6,093 nucleotides of DNA, taken from the NCBI GenBank assembly GCA_022013205.1, contig JAKLQT010000081.1:1-6093 (forward strand), given 5' to 3'. Position numbers and translations under genes: made by a program. This document shows, one piece after another, positions 5,531 to 6,093 of the stretch. The stretch is from Candidatus Omnitrophota bacterium. Its GTDB lineage: Bacteria; Omnitrophota; Gorgyraeia; B26-G9. The notes beneath the pieces are model-generated. The model was not told the origin of the DNA, did not search any database, and saw nothing but the letters and a program-made list of their open reading frames with translations. Positions within the stretch are counted from its first letter, which is position 1. Every line of letters starts with the position of its first letter.

Positions 5531-6093
5531 AAAAATCTAAATCAATTTGTAAAATTACCGGCTCAGAATAATTTTGTCCAACGCGTGCCTGAACCACTGC
5601 CCTGTATCCGCCTTCACACAATCTACTATTACTATCATCTAATCCATCCCAGGTAATATTATGAACCACTCCCTGAGATAAGAAGCTATCACTTAACAAA
5701 GTTTTTGCCCTTACAGCGCTGCTGTTATAAATATTAATAGTAACATTAGCATCCTGAGATACTGTAAAGTAAATATTTGCCTGCTCATAGTCAGTTCCTA
5801 TGATATAAGGATTAGAGCCGTCAGGCCTAACCCGGACATTTGTAATGCCAAAGTTTTCAATGATTGGCCTGCCGCCTTTAATAAGAATCGCGTTATCCTC
5901 AAAAGTATAAGCCCAAAGCGCGATTAAATAATCACCATACGCAAGCAGATTTCCAGATTCATCCCGTCCATCCCAATAAGATACATGATTTCCAACCGGC
6001 ATAGGCTCTTCGGTTTTTATAAATCTTAATTCCGGGCCTTCATAGTAATCATCCCTTACACGCAATGTAATATATCCGGATCTGGATAATGTA
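5529..6093 (-). CDS. FlgD-like Ig repeat protein, C-terminal part
   Basis: The frame is open to the right edge of the window, leaving 187 residues of the C-terminus. A TTG at 6065 could be read as a start, but in-frame codons upstream encode LSRSGYIT, which continues the same domain, so the gene really begins outside the window. Two FlgD-type Ig domains (the fold of the flagellar hook-cap protein FlgD, PF13860-like) are visible. The first has TLRVRD (about residues 9-14), then WDGRDESGNLLAYGDYLIAL (40-59). The second has VTINIYNSSAVRAKTL (117-132), then WDGLDDSN and GGYRAVVQA (148-169). The WDG...G.Y pattern is the family hallmark. Such domains are common at the C-terminus of large exported surface proteins and give no enzymatic function on their own. 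The gene ends 8 bases before the next start, as the first visible member of the operon. Confidence 0.9.
   Translation of the reverse strand, partial: TLSRSGYITLRVRDDYYEGPELRFIKTEEPMPVGNHVSYWDGRDESGNLLAYGDYLIALWAYTFEDNAILIKGGRPIIENFGITNVRVRPDGSNPYIIGTDYEQANIYFTVSQDANVTINIYNSSAVRAKTLLSDSFLSQGVVHNITWDGLDDSNSRLCEGGYRAVVQARVGQNYSEPVILQIDLDF

Noticed and set aside
6063..6065. TTG start codon for the FlgD-like protein
   Set aside because: In-frame codons upstream to the window edge encode LSRSGYIT, which continues the same Ig domain, so the TTG is an internal leucine codon.

Overview
The window reads almost entirely from right to left (minus strand). It looks like accessory DNA from an uncultured, fairly AT-rich Gram-negative-type bacterium. 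The style (FlgD-type Ig repeats, a signal-peptide-bearing Rhs/YD-repeat protein and an IS200-like transposase side by side) recalls candidate-phylum genomes such as Omnitrophota, but nothing here fixes the taxon.

Right part (about 4929-6093): three closely packed genes in one direction. First is the C-terminal end of a protein with FlgD-like Ig domains, which runs off the right edge. Next is a 143-residue secreted protein with one Ig-like fold, starting 8 bases later. Then, 4 bases after that gene's stop, comes the start codon and signal peptide of the Rhs gene. A one-base frame disruption near 4930-4936 separates this signal peptide from the Rhs body.

Centre (1177-4932): the Rhs body is an open frame of 1251 residues. 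It has a DUF6531-like N-terminal region, more than 20 YD repeats and an Rhs-associated core ending in DPWGL. After the core sit 144 residues of unrelated, AT-rich, lysine/arginine-rich sequence, the usual place of a polymorphic toxin. Directly downstream (673-1155) is a small cytoplasmic protein in the position of the cognate immunity gene. Hand-counted GC falls from about 43% in the core to about 33% in the tip and 28% in the downstream gene, as expected for an exchangeable toxin/immunity cassette.

Left part (1-672): the first 23 codons of a Y1 (IS200/REP-associated) transposase leave the window at the left edge, with a promoter-like sequence and a small GC-rich hairpin upstream. The roughly 600 bases between it and the immunity-like gene contain no convincing gene. 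They hold several short inverted and tandem repeats, including an imperfect inverted repeat of about 72 bases.

Proposed reading: an exported Rhs toxin with its immunity gene, made with two secreted Ig-fold proteins that may help anchor or present it, beside a mobile-element remnant. The toxin activity and the immunity pairing are inferred from position and composition, not from a recognised catalytic motif. The frameshift means the Rhs product may not be exported in this copy, or that there is a sequence error.
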